From Streptomyces apocyni (GTDB lineage: Bacteria; Actinomycetota; Actinomycetes; Streptomycetales; Streptomycetaceae), in the NCBI RefSeq assembly GCF_009739465.1, contig NZ_WHOM01000045.1:124001-188000 (forward strand): 64,000 bases of DNA, read 5' to 3'. Below, in pieces: positions 52,296 through 60,308 of the stretch. Position numbers and translations under genes: made by a program. Numbering within the stretch: position 1 is the first letter of the stretch; the number at the start of each line of letters is the position of its first letter. The notes under the pieces are model-generated. The model saw only the letters and a list, made by a program, of their open reading frames with translations, ran no database searches and was not told the origin of the DNA.

Positions 52296-53219
52296 TCACC
52301 CCCAGTCCCAGCTGATCCCCACGAGCCCCGTGCGCACCCGGGGCTCCACCAGATGCACCGACCGATGGCGCCCGCTCGGCGTGAGGTCCTGGACCGCGCC
52401 GCGCGGCGCGGTCGCCGAGCGCCGGGTGAACCGGCGACAGCGCACCGGCAGGGCCGCGTCGGCGAACCGCACCTGGAGGACGTACTGCCCGCCACTGAAG
52501 CTGAACCCGCGGACGTACTCCGTGCTCGGCCCGCCCGTGCCGTCCTCGAAGGCGTACTGGAAGACGTAGGTGTCCCCGGCCCGCAGCCGGGCGTCGAACA
52601 GCAGCTCGGCGATCATCACCCCCGACGCCCGGTGCCAGCGCAGCCGCCCCGTACGGCAGTTCTCCAGGGCGTGCACCCGCACCCGCTCCGGGGCGCAGCC
52701 CGGGTCGCCGTGGTGGATGGCCACGTACCGGTCCACTCCGTCGCGGTGCGCCCGTACGACGTGCTGCGAATCGCGGCCCAGCAGTTCACGGCCCGCGCCG
52801 ATCCGTACCCGCTCGTGGTGACCGACCGTGTGCAGCCCGCCGTCGAGCGGTAGGTCCAGTTCCCCGAGCAGGATCTCCAGCGGCCCGGAGACCTCCAGCA
52901 GCGAGCGGTACGAGCGGGTCGCGGGGCGCTCCGCCACGGCGTCGCCTTCCCGCGTCAGCAGCCGTAGCAGCGAGTCGGCGGGCAGCCGTAGCACCTGCTC
53001 CAGGGCCCGCACCGCCCGCAGCGACTCGGGGTGCTGCGGGCGCCGTGCTCCCTGCTGCCAGTAACTCAGGCTGGTCACCCCGATGGTGACGCCCTGGGCC
53101 GCGAGATGGTGCCTGACCCGGTGCAGCGGAAGGCCGCGTACGCTGATCGCCGCACGCAGCGCCACATGGAAGGGGCCGGTGCGCAGCACCTCGTCCAGGT
53201 GGGGTGCCCCCTCAGCCAT
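52296..53219 (-). CDS. XRE-like DNA-binding regulator
   Basis: This 307-residue protein has an N-terminal HTH (about 20-80: LPLHRVRHHLAAQGVTIGVTSLSYWQQGARRPQHPESLRAVRALEQVLRLPADSL), in which recognition helix VTIGVTSLSYWQQGARRP is typical. A beta-rich C-terminal domain of unknown function follows (FQYAFEDGTGGPSTEYVRGFSFSGGQYVLQVRFADAALPVRCRRF). ATG 53219 was chosen for the AGAGGA site; ATG 53243 lacks one. It is divergent from the papain-like protease operon and might control it; this is a guess from position. The 225 bp between them hold no other feature. Confidence 0.85.
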   Translation of the reverse strand: MAEGAPHLDEVLRTGPFHVALRAAISVRGLPLHRVRHHLAAQGVTIGVTSLSYWQQGARRPQHPESLRAVRALEQVLRLPADSLLRLLTREGDAVAERPATRSYRSLLEVSGPLEILLGELDLPLDGGLHTVGHHERVRIGAGRELLGRDSQHVVRAHRDGVDRYVAIHHGDPGCAPERVRVHALENCRTGRLRWHRASGVMIAELLFDARLRAGDTYVFQYAFEDGTGGPSTEYVRGFSFSGGQYVLQVRFADAALPVRCRRFTRRSATAPRGAVQDLTPSGRHRSVHLVEPRVRTGLVGISWDWG

Positions 53220-53444
53220 CGCGGCGGTCCTCTCTGTGAACATTCACGCGGCCGTGCGGCCGGTTCCCGCCGGTGAGAGCGGGATTCCTGGTGGCGTACG
53301 AGGCCGCGTCCACACCCGTATCCCGCCGTTCACACGCCGGGTCATCCCGCATTGAAGCGTGTTGACCTGAACGCGACAAGGCCCTGATGCTGCTCGCAGC
53401 GTCCGGACGCGCTCCTCCACCCCCACCTCTTCGGGAGGAACGCG

Positions 53445-54107
53445 ATGCGCAACCGAAAGAGACGGCTGCTGTCCGCGGCCGCCGTCGCCACCGCGGCACT
53501 CATCGCCGTACCGACGGCCACCGCGACCGCCGCCCCTGCCCCCGCCCCCACACCTCTCTCCGCATTCGCCCCCGCCTCCGCTGTCAGCCCCGCCGGGGAC
53601 ACCGTGCGGGACGCCCCCAGCGCCCTCGCCACCAAGCGTCTGAACATCACGATGCAGGCGCAGCAGAAGTCCAACTGGTGCTGGGGCGCGGGCGGCAACA
53701 CCATCGCCGCCTGGTTCGGCAGAAACTACTCGCAGAACCAGTTCTGCAACGCCGCCTTCAACCGCCGACAGGGCCCGGACTGCCCCAACTGGCAGGCCAC
53801 CCTCGGTAACGTCCAGAGAGGACTGCGCTGGGCCGGCGTCAACTCCGGCTCCTACGTGAACGGCTGGCTGCGCTACTCCACCGTGCAGTCCGAGATCAAC
53901 GGCAACCGGCCGGTGGAGACCCGTATCCAGTGGTCGGGCGGCGGCGGCCACATGCATGTCATCTACGGCTACGACACGGCCAGCAACTGGGTCTACTGGG
54001 GCGACCCCTGGCCCTCGAGCAGCCGCTACAACTGGGCCTCGCACGGCTGGTACGTGAACAACGGCACGTTCTCCTGGACCCACTCGCTCTACCGGATCGG
54101 GGCGTGA
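53445..54107 (+). CDS. Secreted papain-like cysteine protease (AvrRpt2-type)
   Basis: This 220-residue protein has a signal peptide (about 1-30: LLSAAAVATAALIAVPTATATAAP) and a papain-like fold with catalytic Cys79 in KSNWCWGAGGNT, preceded by glutamines that fit the oxyanion Q (MQAQQ). The His is in GGGGHMHVIYGYD and the Asp in WGDPWPS. This matches the AvrRpt2/C70-like family, where the fold cuts itself or other secreted proteins. A short propeptide (about 31-68) may keep it inactive until export. GGGAGGAAC precedes ATG 53445. The next gene overlaps its stop by GTGA. Confidence 0.9.
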   Translation: MRNRKRRLLSAAAVATAALIAVPTATATAAPAPAPTPLSAFAPASAVSPAGDTVRDAPSALATKRLNITMQAQQKSNWCWGAGGNTIAAWFGRNYSQNQFCNAAFNRRQGPDCPNWQATLGNVQRGLRWAGVNSGSYVNGWLRYSTVQSEINGNRPVETRIQWSGGGGHMHVIYGYDTASNWVYWGDPWPSSSRYNWASHGWYVNNGTFSWTHSLYRIGA

Positions 54108-54976
54108 GGACCGTGACCCGACACCTCGCACAGGCCGCCGTCACCGGTACGGCCGCCGCACTCCTGCTCGGCCTCGGGGCACCGGGGGCCGCCGCGGACA
54201 GTGACCCGGCCGCCCCCGTGGCCCCCTCCGCCGCTTCCCGCAGCGCGGCCCACGAGGCGGCCACCGCGCCGGAGGCGCTGGGCACCGTCAGCCGGTTCTT
54301 CGCTCGTGAGGGCGCCGTCAGCGAAGGCGGCGTCAGTGAAGGCGGCGTCAGTGAAGGCGGCGCCAGCGAAGACGCCGTCAGCAAGGCGGCGGCCGCTCCG
54401 CGCGTTCAGGGCGGCGCCGTGCCCGTGTACCACCTCTCGCCGGAGTTCGTCGCGGGCGAGAAGGGCGCGCCGATCGCCCGCCTGGAGTTCCTGGCGAGTG
54501 AGGCGGTCGCGTCCGACGGGCGCAAGGCCTCGCTGTGGACCGTCGAACGGGGCGATCGCTGGGAGGTGGTCAACATCGCCTCTGGCGACGACGAGACGCG
54601 CTACGCGCGCGTGGGCGCCGACAAGCTCCCTGGCGGGACCGTCTTCCGGGAGCCGCAGATCGACGCCTGGTACGTGCAGCGCGGTCAGCGGGTGCTGCCG
54701 CTCGACAAGGACGCGGTACGCGCCATCGGCACGCGCGGGACCACACTCGCCGCCTACCAGAAGCGCGTGGCGAAGGCGTACGGCGACAAGCTGCCCGGCT
54801 CCGGGTACGCCAAGTCCGGCAAGGCGGGCGGATACGCCCCGCAGCCGCCCGCCCCGGCCACGGCGGCGAACGCCACCGACCCCGCGGTGACCGTCGCGAC
54901 CACGGCGGCCGGACTCGGCGCCGCCGCGGTCCTCGCCCTGGCCACGGCGCGCGCACTACGCGCGCGTCGTAACTAG
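54104..54976 (+). CDS. Exported, C-terminally anchored partner of the cysteine protease
   Basis: This 290-residue protein has a signal peptide (HLAQAAVTGTAAALLLGLGAPGAAA), a Ser/Ala/Glu linker with EGGVSEGGVSEGGASE repeats, and a soluble domain (about 100-250: PVYHLSPEFV, KASLWTVERGDRWEVVNIASGDDETRYARVG, IDAWYVQRGQRVLPL). A C-terminal membrane helix plus basic stop (ATTAAGLGAAAVLALATARALRARRN) would hold it on the outside of the membrane. The GTG overlaps the protease stop (GTGA); GTG 54113 is an alternative. No family was recognised. Coupling suggests an inhibitor, immunity factor or substrate of the protease. Confidence 0.75.
   Translation: MRTVTRHLAQAAVTGTAAALLLGLGAPGAAADSDPAAPVAPSAASRSAAHEAATAPEALGTVSRFFAREGAVSEGGVSEGGVSEGGASEDAVSKAAAAPRVQGGAVPVYHLSPEFVAGEKGAPIARLEFLASEAVASDGRKASLWTVERGDRWEVVNIASGDDETRYARVGADKLPGGTVFREPQIDAWYVQRGQRVLPLDKDAVRAIGTRGTTLAAYQKRVAKAYGDKLPGSGYAKSGKAGGYAPQPPAPATAANATDPAVTVATTAAGLGAAAVLALATARALRARRN
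54311..54385 (+). repeat. 15-bp tandem repeat inside the protease-partner gene (about 5 copies)
   Basis: Units of GGCGGCGTCAGTGAA type encode the SEGGV repeats of the linker. Because the unit is a multiple of 3, copy-number change would alter linker length without breaking the frame. Confidence 0.75.
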
Positions 54977-54987
54977 CGCACATCCCA

Positions 54988-55053
54988 GATCCGGCCCCGC
55001 CCCTTCTCGGCAGCCCGTCGGTGGCTTGTCGCCTGAAGGGGCGGGGCCGAATC
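54988..55053 (+). terminator. Long-range terminator between the protease operon and uvrC
   Basis: CGGCCCCGCCCCTTC (54992-55006) pairs perfectly with GAAGGGGCGGGGCCG (55035-55049), extended by GAT/ATC outside one mismatch. The loop is 28 nt. It lies 15 bp after the partner-gene stop and 12 bp before the uvrC promoter. Confidence 0.7.
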
Positions 55054-55064
55054 TGATCCACTGC

Positions 55065-55086
55065 TGTCAGTGGCCGCAAGTAGGCT
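55065..55086 (+). promoter_or_regulatory. RecA-NDp/PafBC-type promoter of uvrC
   Basis: TGTCAGTG (55065-55072), 8 bp, TAGGCT (55081-55086), then 7 nt to ATG 55094. The layout is identical to uvrB and ogt and predicts a leaderless mRNA for uvrC and the genes after it. Confidence 0.82.
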
Positions 55087-55093
55087 GTCTGAC

Positions 55094-57193
55094 ATGGCCG
55101 ACCCCTCCAGCTACCGCCCCAAGCCGGGACAGATCCCCGACTCCCCGGGCGTCTACAAATTCCGCGACGAGCACCGCCGGGTGATCTACGTCGGGAAGGC
55201 GAAGAGCCTGCGCCAACGGCTCGCCAGCTACTTCCAGGACCTGGCCAACCTGCACCAGCGCACTCGCTCGATGGTCACCACGGCAGCGTCCGTCGAGTGG
55301 ACGGTGGTCTCCACCGAAGTCGAGGCGCTCCAGCTCGAATACACCTGGATCAAGGAGTACGACCCCCGGTTCAACGTCAAGTACCGCGACGACAAGAGCT
55401 ATCCGTATCTCGCGGTGACGATGAACGAGGAGTTCCCCCGCGTCCAGGTGATGCGCGGCGCCAAGAAGAAGGGCGTGCGCTACTTCGGTCCCTACGGCCA
55501 CGCCTGGGCCATCCGTGACACCGTCGACCTGCTGCTCCGCGTGTTCCCGGTCCGTACCTGCTCGGCCGGGGTCTTCAAGAACGCCGCCCGCACCGGCCGC
55601 CCCTGCCTGCTCGGCTACATCGGCAAGTGCTCAGCCCCGTGCGTAGGCCGGATCGAGCCCGACGACCACCGCGAACTGGCCGAGGAATTCTGCGACTTCA
55701 TGGCCGGGCGCACCGGGACGTACATCCGCCGCCTGGAGAAGGAGATGGCGGCGGCCGCCGACGAGCTGGAGTACGAGCGAGCGGGTCGGCTCCGTGACGA
55801 CATCGGGGCGCTCAAGCGCGCCATGGAGAAGAGTGCCGTCGTCCTCGCCGACGCCACCGACGCCGACCTGATCGCCCTCGCCGAGGACGAGCTCGAGGCC
55901 GCCGTACAGATCTTCCACGTACGGGGCGGCCGGGTGCGCGGCCAGCGCGGCTGGGTCACCGACCGGGTCGAGGCGCTCACATCGGCCGACCTGGTCGAGC
56001 ACGCGCTACAGCAGCTGTACGGCGAGGAGACGGGCGACGCGGTCCCCAAGGAGGTGCTCGTCCCCGCGCTGCCGGACCCGGTGGCCCCACTCCAGGAGTG
56101 GCTCACCCAGCACCGCGGCTCGCACGTCAGCCTGCGTGTCCCGCAGCGCGGCGACAAGCGCGCCCTGATGGAGACCGTGCAGCGCAACGCCCAGCAGGCA
56201 CTCGCCTTGCACAAGACCAAGCGCGCCTCCGACCTGACCACCCGCTCCCGCGCCCTGGAGGAGATCGCCGCCGCGCTCGACCTGGACAGCGCACCCCTGC
56301 GCATCGAGTGCTTCGACATCTCCCACCTCCAGGGCGACGACGTGGTGGCCTCCATGGTCGTCTTCGAGGACGGCCTGGCTCGCAAGAGCGAGTATCGACG
56401 CTTCCAGATCAAGAGCTTCGAGGGGCAGGACGACGTCCGCTCGATGTACGAGGTGATCGCCCGCCGCTTCAAGCGCTACCTCGCCGAGAAGGAGCGGACG
56501 GGGGAGTGGTCCCAGGGGGCGAACGGCGACCAGGTCGTCCGAGACGCCGCCTCAGGGAGCCAGGCGGCCTCAGGGAGCCAGGCGGCCCCGGGGAGCCAGG
56601 CCGCCCAGGAAGCGAGGGACGACGACGGCAGGCCGAAGAAGTTCGCCTACCCACCCCAGCTGATCGTCGTGGACGGCGGACAGCCGCAGGTCGCCGCCGC
56701 CCAGCGGGCCCTGGACGAGCTGGGCATCGACGACGTCGCCGTCTGCGGCCTCGCCAAGCGCCTGGAGGAGGTCTGGCTGCCCGGCGAAAGCGACCCGGTG
56801 GTCCTGCCGCGCAACGGCGAGGGCCTGTATCTCCTGATGCGGGTACGTGACGAAGCCCACCGGTTCGCCATCAGCTACCAGCGGACCAAGCGGGCCAAGC
56901 GCTTCCGGGCGGGCCCGCTGGACGACGTCCCCGGCCTGGGCGACTCCCGTAAACAGGCGTTGATCAAGCACTTCGGTTCGGTCAAGAAGCTGCGATCCGC
57001 CACCATCGACCAGATGTGCGAGGTGCCCGGCATAGGACGCAAGACGGCTGAGACCATTGCCGTGGCCCTCGCGAACGCGGCACCCGCCGCTCCCGCGGTG
57101 AATACCGCGACCGGAGAGATCATTGAAGAGAGAGAAGACGAGGTGACCACGGCCGACGGGGCCACGGCGTCCTCGGACGAACGGGGGCAGTAA
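55094..57193 (+). CDS. uvrC: Excinuclease ABC subunit C
   Basis: This 699-residue dual endonuclease makes the 3' and 5' cuts of nucleotide excision repair. The N-terminal GIY-YIG domain is [25 protein letters not shown] (about 15-40). The UVR motif [14 protein letters not shown] contacts UvrB. The RNase H-like C-terminal domain has [24 protein letters not shown] and VVDGGQPQV, then the helix-hairpin-helix [22 protein letters not shown]...[15 protein letters not shown] repeat-encoded SGSQAA insertion of about 30 residues lies before the RNase H part. The ATG is set by the leaderless promoter. It starts the uvrC-rapZ-yvcK-whiA operon. Confidence 0.99.
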   Translation: MADPSSYRPKPGQIPDSPGVYKFRDEHRRVIYVGKAKSLRQRLASYFQDLANLHQRTRSMVTTAASVEWTVVSTEVEALQLEYTWIKEYDPRFNVKYRDDKSYPYLAVTMNEEFPRVQVMRGAKKKGVRYFGPYGHAWAIRDTVDLLLRVFPVRTCSAGVFKNAARTGRPCLLGYIGKCSAPCVGRIEPDDHRELAEEFCDFMAGRTGTYIRRLEKEMAAAADELEYERAGRLRDDIGALKRAMEKSAVVLADATDADLIALAEDELEAAVQIFHVRGGRVRGQRGWVTDRVEALTSADLVEHALQQLYGEETGDAVPKEVLVPALPDPVAPLQEWLTQHRGSHVSLRVPQRGDKRALMETVQRNAQQALALHKTKRASDLTTRSRALEEIAAALDLDSAPLRIECFDISHLQGDDVVASMVVFEDGLARKSEYRRFQIKSFEGQDDVRSMYEVIARRFKRYLAEKERTGEWSQGANGDQVVRDAASGSQAASGSQAAPGSQAAQEARDDDGRPKKFAYPPQLIVVDGGQPQVAAAQRALDELGIDDVAVCGLAKRLEEVWLPGESDPVVLPRNGEGLYLLMRVRDEAHRFAISYQRTKRAKRFRAGPLDDVPGLGDSRKQALIKHFGSVKKLRSATIDQMCEVPGIGRKTAETIAVALANAAPAAPAVNTATGEIIEEREDEVTTADGATASSDERGQ
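56549..56602 (+). repeat. 18-bp tandem repeat inside uvrC (three copies)
   Basis: Three units of GCCTCAGGGAGCCAGGCG type encode (A)SGSQA(A) repeats in an insertion between UvrC domains. The unit is in frame, so length change would be tolerated. Confidence 0.7.
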
Positions 57194-57195
57194 TC

Positions 57196-58122
57196 ATGAC
57201 CGAGCACGATGAAGGCGGAGCACAGGTGAGTACGGGCACGACCATCGAGGCCGGCGAGGCACCCATCCCCGAGCTGGTGATCATCTCCGGTATGTCCGGG
57301 GCCGGCCGGTCCACGGCCGCCAAGTGTCTGGAGGACCTCGGCTGGTTCGTCGTCGACAACCTGCCGCCCGCGCTGATCCCCACGATGGTGGAGCTCGGGG
57401 CCCGCTCGCAGGGCAATGTCGCGCGGATCGCCGTCGTCGTCGACGTACGCGGCCGCCGCTTCTTCGACAATCTCCGCGAGTCGCTGGCCGACCTCCAGGC
57501 CAAGAACGTCACCCGGCGGATCGTGTTCCTGGAGTCCTCCGACAACGCCCTGGTGCAGCGTTTCGAGTCGGTGCGCCGCCCGCACCCCCTACAGGGTGAC
57601 GGCCGGATCACCGACGGTATCGCCGCCGAGCGTGAGCTGCTGCGCGAGCTGCGCGGTGACGCCGACCTGGTGATCGACACCTCCAGCCTCAACGTCCACG
57701 AGCTGCGCGCCAAGCTGGACGCCCAGTTCGCGGGGGACGAGGAGCCCGAGCTGCGGGCCACCGTGATGTCCTTCGGCTACAAGTACGGCCTGCCCGTCGA
57801 CGCCGACCTGGTCGTCGACTGCCGCTTCCTGCCCAACCCGCACTGGGTCCCCGAGCTGCGCCCCTTCACCGGCCTGAACGAAGAGGTCTCGGGCTATGTC
57901 TTCGACCAGCCGGGCGCCAAGGAATTCCTCAACCAGTACGCCGAGCTGCTCCAGCTCATCGCCACCGGCTACCGCCGCGAGGGCAAGCGCTATGTGACCA
58001 TCGCCGTCGGCTGCACCGGCGGCAAGCACCGTTCCGTCGCCATGTCCGAGAAGCTCGCCGCCCGCCTCGCATCCGAGGGCGTGGAGACCGTCATCGTCCA
58101 CCGGGATCTGGGGCGCGAGTGA
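57196..58122 (+). CDS. rapZ: RapZ/YvcJ-family nucleotide-binding adaptor
   Basis: This 308-residue protein has the P-loop ISGMSGAGRSTAAKCLEDLGWFVVDNLPP (Walker A GMSGAGRS, about 32-39), VVVDVRGRRFF and the C-terminal domain with YVTIAVGCTGGKHRSVAMSEKLA, the binding motif known from the RapZ C-terminal domain. In E. coli RapZ guides RNase E to sRNAs that control GlcN6P synthesis. In Streptomyces the partner is unknown, but it always sits in the uvrC-yvcK-whiA operon. It begins 3 bp after the uvrC stop and overlaps yvcK by GTGA. Confidence 0.98.
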   Translation: MTEHDEGGAQVSTGTTIEAGEAPIPELVIISGMSGAGRSTAAKCLEDLGWFVVDNLPPALIPTMVELGARSQGNVARIAVVVDVRGRRFFDNLRESLADLQAKNVTRRIVFLESSDNALVQRFESVRRPHPLQGDGRITDGIAAERELLRELRGDADLVIDTSSLNVHELRAKLDAQFAGDEEPELRATVMSFGYKYGLPVDADLVVDCRFLPNPHWVPELRPFTGLNEEVSGYVFDQPGAKEFLNQYAELLQLIATGYRREGKRYVTIAVGCTGGKHRSVAMSEKLAARLASEGVETVIVHRDLGRE

Positions 58123-59126
58123 ATCGTTCTCTGCGGCTGAACCGCCTGAGCCGCAAGCGGAGCGCCCAGCCCAAGGTCGTGGCGCTCGGCGGGGGGATGG
58201 GCCTGTCCGCGTCCCTGGCGTCGCTGCGCCGCATCACCGGCGACCTCACCGCCGTGGTCACGGTCGCCGACGACGGCGGCTCCAGCGGCCGTCTCCGCGA
58301 CGAACTGGGCGTACTCCCGCCCGGCGACCTGCGTAAGGCCCTGGCCGCGCTCTGCGGTGACGACGACTGGGGGCAGACCTGGGCCCGGGTGATCCAGCAC
58401 CGCTTCCAGTCCCAGGGCGAACTGCACGAGCACGCGGTCGGCAATCTGCTGATCGTCGCCCTCTGGGAGCAGCTGGGCGACCATGTGCAGGCCCTCGACC
58501 TGGTGGGCAAGCTGCTGGGAGCGCAGGGCCGCGTGCTGCCGATGTCGGCCGTACCACTGGAGCTCCAGGCGCTGGTCCGCGGACACGACCCGGAGCGTCC
58601 GTCGGACGTCGACACCGTGCGCGGCCAGGCGACGGTGGCGCTCACTCCGGGCGAGGTGCAGTCTGTCCATCTCGTCCCGCCCGACCCACCGGCGGTCCCG
58701 GAGGCCGTCGCGGCGGTGCTCGACGCCGACTGGGTGGTCCTCGGCCCCGGCTCCTGGTTCTCCTCGGTGATTCCGCACCTTCTGGTGCCCGAACTGCTCG
58801 ACGCGCTGATGGAGACGAAGGCCCGCCGGGTCCTCTCACTGAACCTCGCGCCGCAACCCGGAGAAACAGAAGGCTTCTCACCGCAGCGTCATTTGGAGGT
58901 TTTGGCCCGACACGCCCCTAAACTCGCCCTGGACGTGGTGCTGGCCGATCAGGCCGCCGTGCGCGACCCGGAGTCTCTGAGCGATGCCGCCAAGCGGCTC
59001 GGGGCCACGGTCGAGCTGGCGCCGGTCGCCGCGCTCGACGGTTCCCCGAAGCACGACCCGGAGCTGTTGGCCACCGCGTACGACCGTATTTTTCGGATGC
59101 ATGGAAGGATCGGCCCATGGCGATGA
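58119..59126 (+). CDS. yvcK: YvcK/CofD-like UDP-GlcNAc-binding protein
   Basis: This 335-residue protein has the N-terminal nucleotide loop [19 protein letters not shown] (about 19-37), [32 protein letters not shown] and [22 protein letters not shown]. YvcK (GlmR) binds UDP-GlcNAc and adjusts carbon flow into peptidoglycan precursors. It overlaps rapZ by 4 bp and whiA by 10 bp, so the three are translationally coupled. The usual length is 320-340 aa. Confidence 0.97.
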   Translation: MNRSLRLNRLSRKRSAQPKVVALGGGMGLSASLASLRRITGDLTAVVTVADDGGSSGRLRDELGVLPPGDLRKALAALCGDDDWGQTWARVIQHRFQSQGELHEHAVGNLLIVALWEQLGDHVQALDLVGKLLGAQGRVLPMSAVPLELQALVRGHDPERPSDVDTVRGQATVALTPGEVQSVHLVPPDPPAVPEAVAAVLDADWVVLGPGSWFSSVIPHLLVPELLDALMETKARRVLSLNLAPQPGETEGFSPQRHLEVLARHAPKLALDVVLADQAAVRDPESLSDAAKRLGATVELAPVAALDGSPKHDPELLATAYDRIFRMHGRIGPWR

Positions 59127-60106
59127 CGGCAGCGGTGAAGGACGAAGTCTCCCGGCTCCCCGTCACCCGGACCTGCTGCAGAAAGGCAGAGGTCTCGGCG
59201 ATTCTTCGGTTCGCGGGCGGGCTGCACCTGGTCAGCGGCCGCATTGTGATCGAGGCGGAGCTGGATACCGCGATGGCGGCACGGCGGCTCAAGAAGGACA
59301 TCCTGGAGATCTTCGGGCACAGCTCCGAGCTGATGGTGATGGCCGCGGGCGGGCTGCGCCGGGGCTCTCGCTACGTGGTCCGGGTGGTGGCGGGCGGCGA
59401 CCAGCTGGCGCGTCAGACGGGCCTGGTCGACGGCCGCGGACGCCCGATCAGGGGCCTGCCGCCGCAGGTCGTCTCGGGCGCCACCTGTGACGCCGAGGCC
59501 GCCTGGCGTGGCGCGTTCCTGGCCCACGGCTCGCTGACCGAGCCGGGCCGCTCCTCCTCCCTGGAGGTGACCTGCCCGGGCCCGGAGGCCGCCCTCGCGC
59601 TGGTCGGCGCTGCACGTCGGCTGTCCATCGCGGCCAAGGCCCGCGAGGTGCGCGGCGTGGACCGGGTCGTGGTCCGGGACGGCGACGCGATCGGGGCGCT
59701 GCTGACCCGGCTCGGCGCCCATGAGTCCGTACTGGCCTGGGAGGAGCGGCGGATGCGCCGCGAGGTCCGGGCCACCGCCAACCGCCTGGCCAACTTCGAC
59801 GACGCCAACCTGCGCCGCTCGGCCCGGGCCGCCGTCGCCGCCGGGGCCCGGGTGCAGCGCGCCCTGGAGATCCTGGGCGAAGAGGTACCCGAACATCTGG
59901 CGGCCGCGGGCAGGCTGCGGATGGAGCACAAGCAGGCCTCGCTGGAGGAGCTGGGCGCGCTCGCCGACCCGCCGCTGACCAAGGACGCGGTCGCCGGGCG
60001 GATCAGGCGGCTGCTCGCCATGGCCGACAAGCGGGCCCAGGACCTGGGCATCCCCGGCACGGAGTGCAACCTCTCCGACGAGATGGCCGACAACATGGTC
60101 GGCTGA
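59117..60106 (+). CDS. whiA: Sporulation regulator WhiA
   Basis: This 329-residue protein joins a LAGLIDADG-homing-endonuclease-like N-terminal fold ([43 protein letters not shown]) to a C-terminal HTH ([34 protein letters not shown]). In Streptomyces WhiA with WhiB activates the genes for sporulation septation; it binds DNA but lacks nuclease activity. The start overlaps yvcK by 10 bp. A perfect 15-bp hairpin after it marks the operon end. Confidence 0.99.
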   Translation: MAMTAAVKDEVSRLPVTRTCCRKAEVSAILRFAGGLHLVSGRIVIEAELDTAMAARRLKKDILEIFGHSSELMVMAAGGLRRGSRYVVRVVAGGDQLARQTGLVDGRGRPIRGLPPQVVSGATCDAEAAWRGAFLAHGSLTEPGRSSSLEVTCPGPEAALALVGAARRLSIAAKAREVRGVDRVVVRDGDAIGALLTRLGAHESVLAWEERRMRREVRATANRLANFDDANLRRSARAAVAAGARVQRALEILGEEVPEHLAAAGRLRMEHKQASLEELGALADPPLTKDAVAGRIRRLLAMADKRAQDLGIPGTECNLSDEMADNMVG

Positions 60107-60173
60107 CAGCCCGCACACCGCACACCGCACCCGTACAACCGCAGACCCCACCCGCACACACCGCGCACCTTCA

Positions 60174-60207
60174 CCGTCGGCGTCCAGAGGCATCTGGACG
60201 CCGACGG
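60174..60207 (+). terminator. Perfect 15-bp hairpin terminator after whiA
   Basis: CCGTCGGCGTCCAGA (60174-60188), a 4-nt loop GGCA, TCTGGACGCCGACGG (60193-60207). There is no T-tract. It is among the strongest hairpins in the window and ends the uvrC-whiA operon 68 bp after the stop. The flanking sequence before it is CA-rich repeats without other features. Confidence 0.85.
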
Positions 60208-60308
60208 CATTACGGGGCCCTGTCTGGTTCGCTCTGTTGACATGATCATGCTGTGTCATGAGCCTGTCGTCTGTGCACAACCGTGCCGGACAACTGCAAG
60301 GGGGGCTC

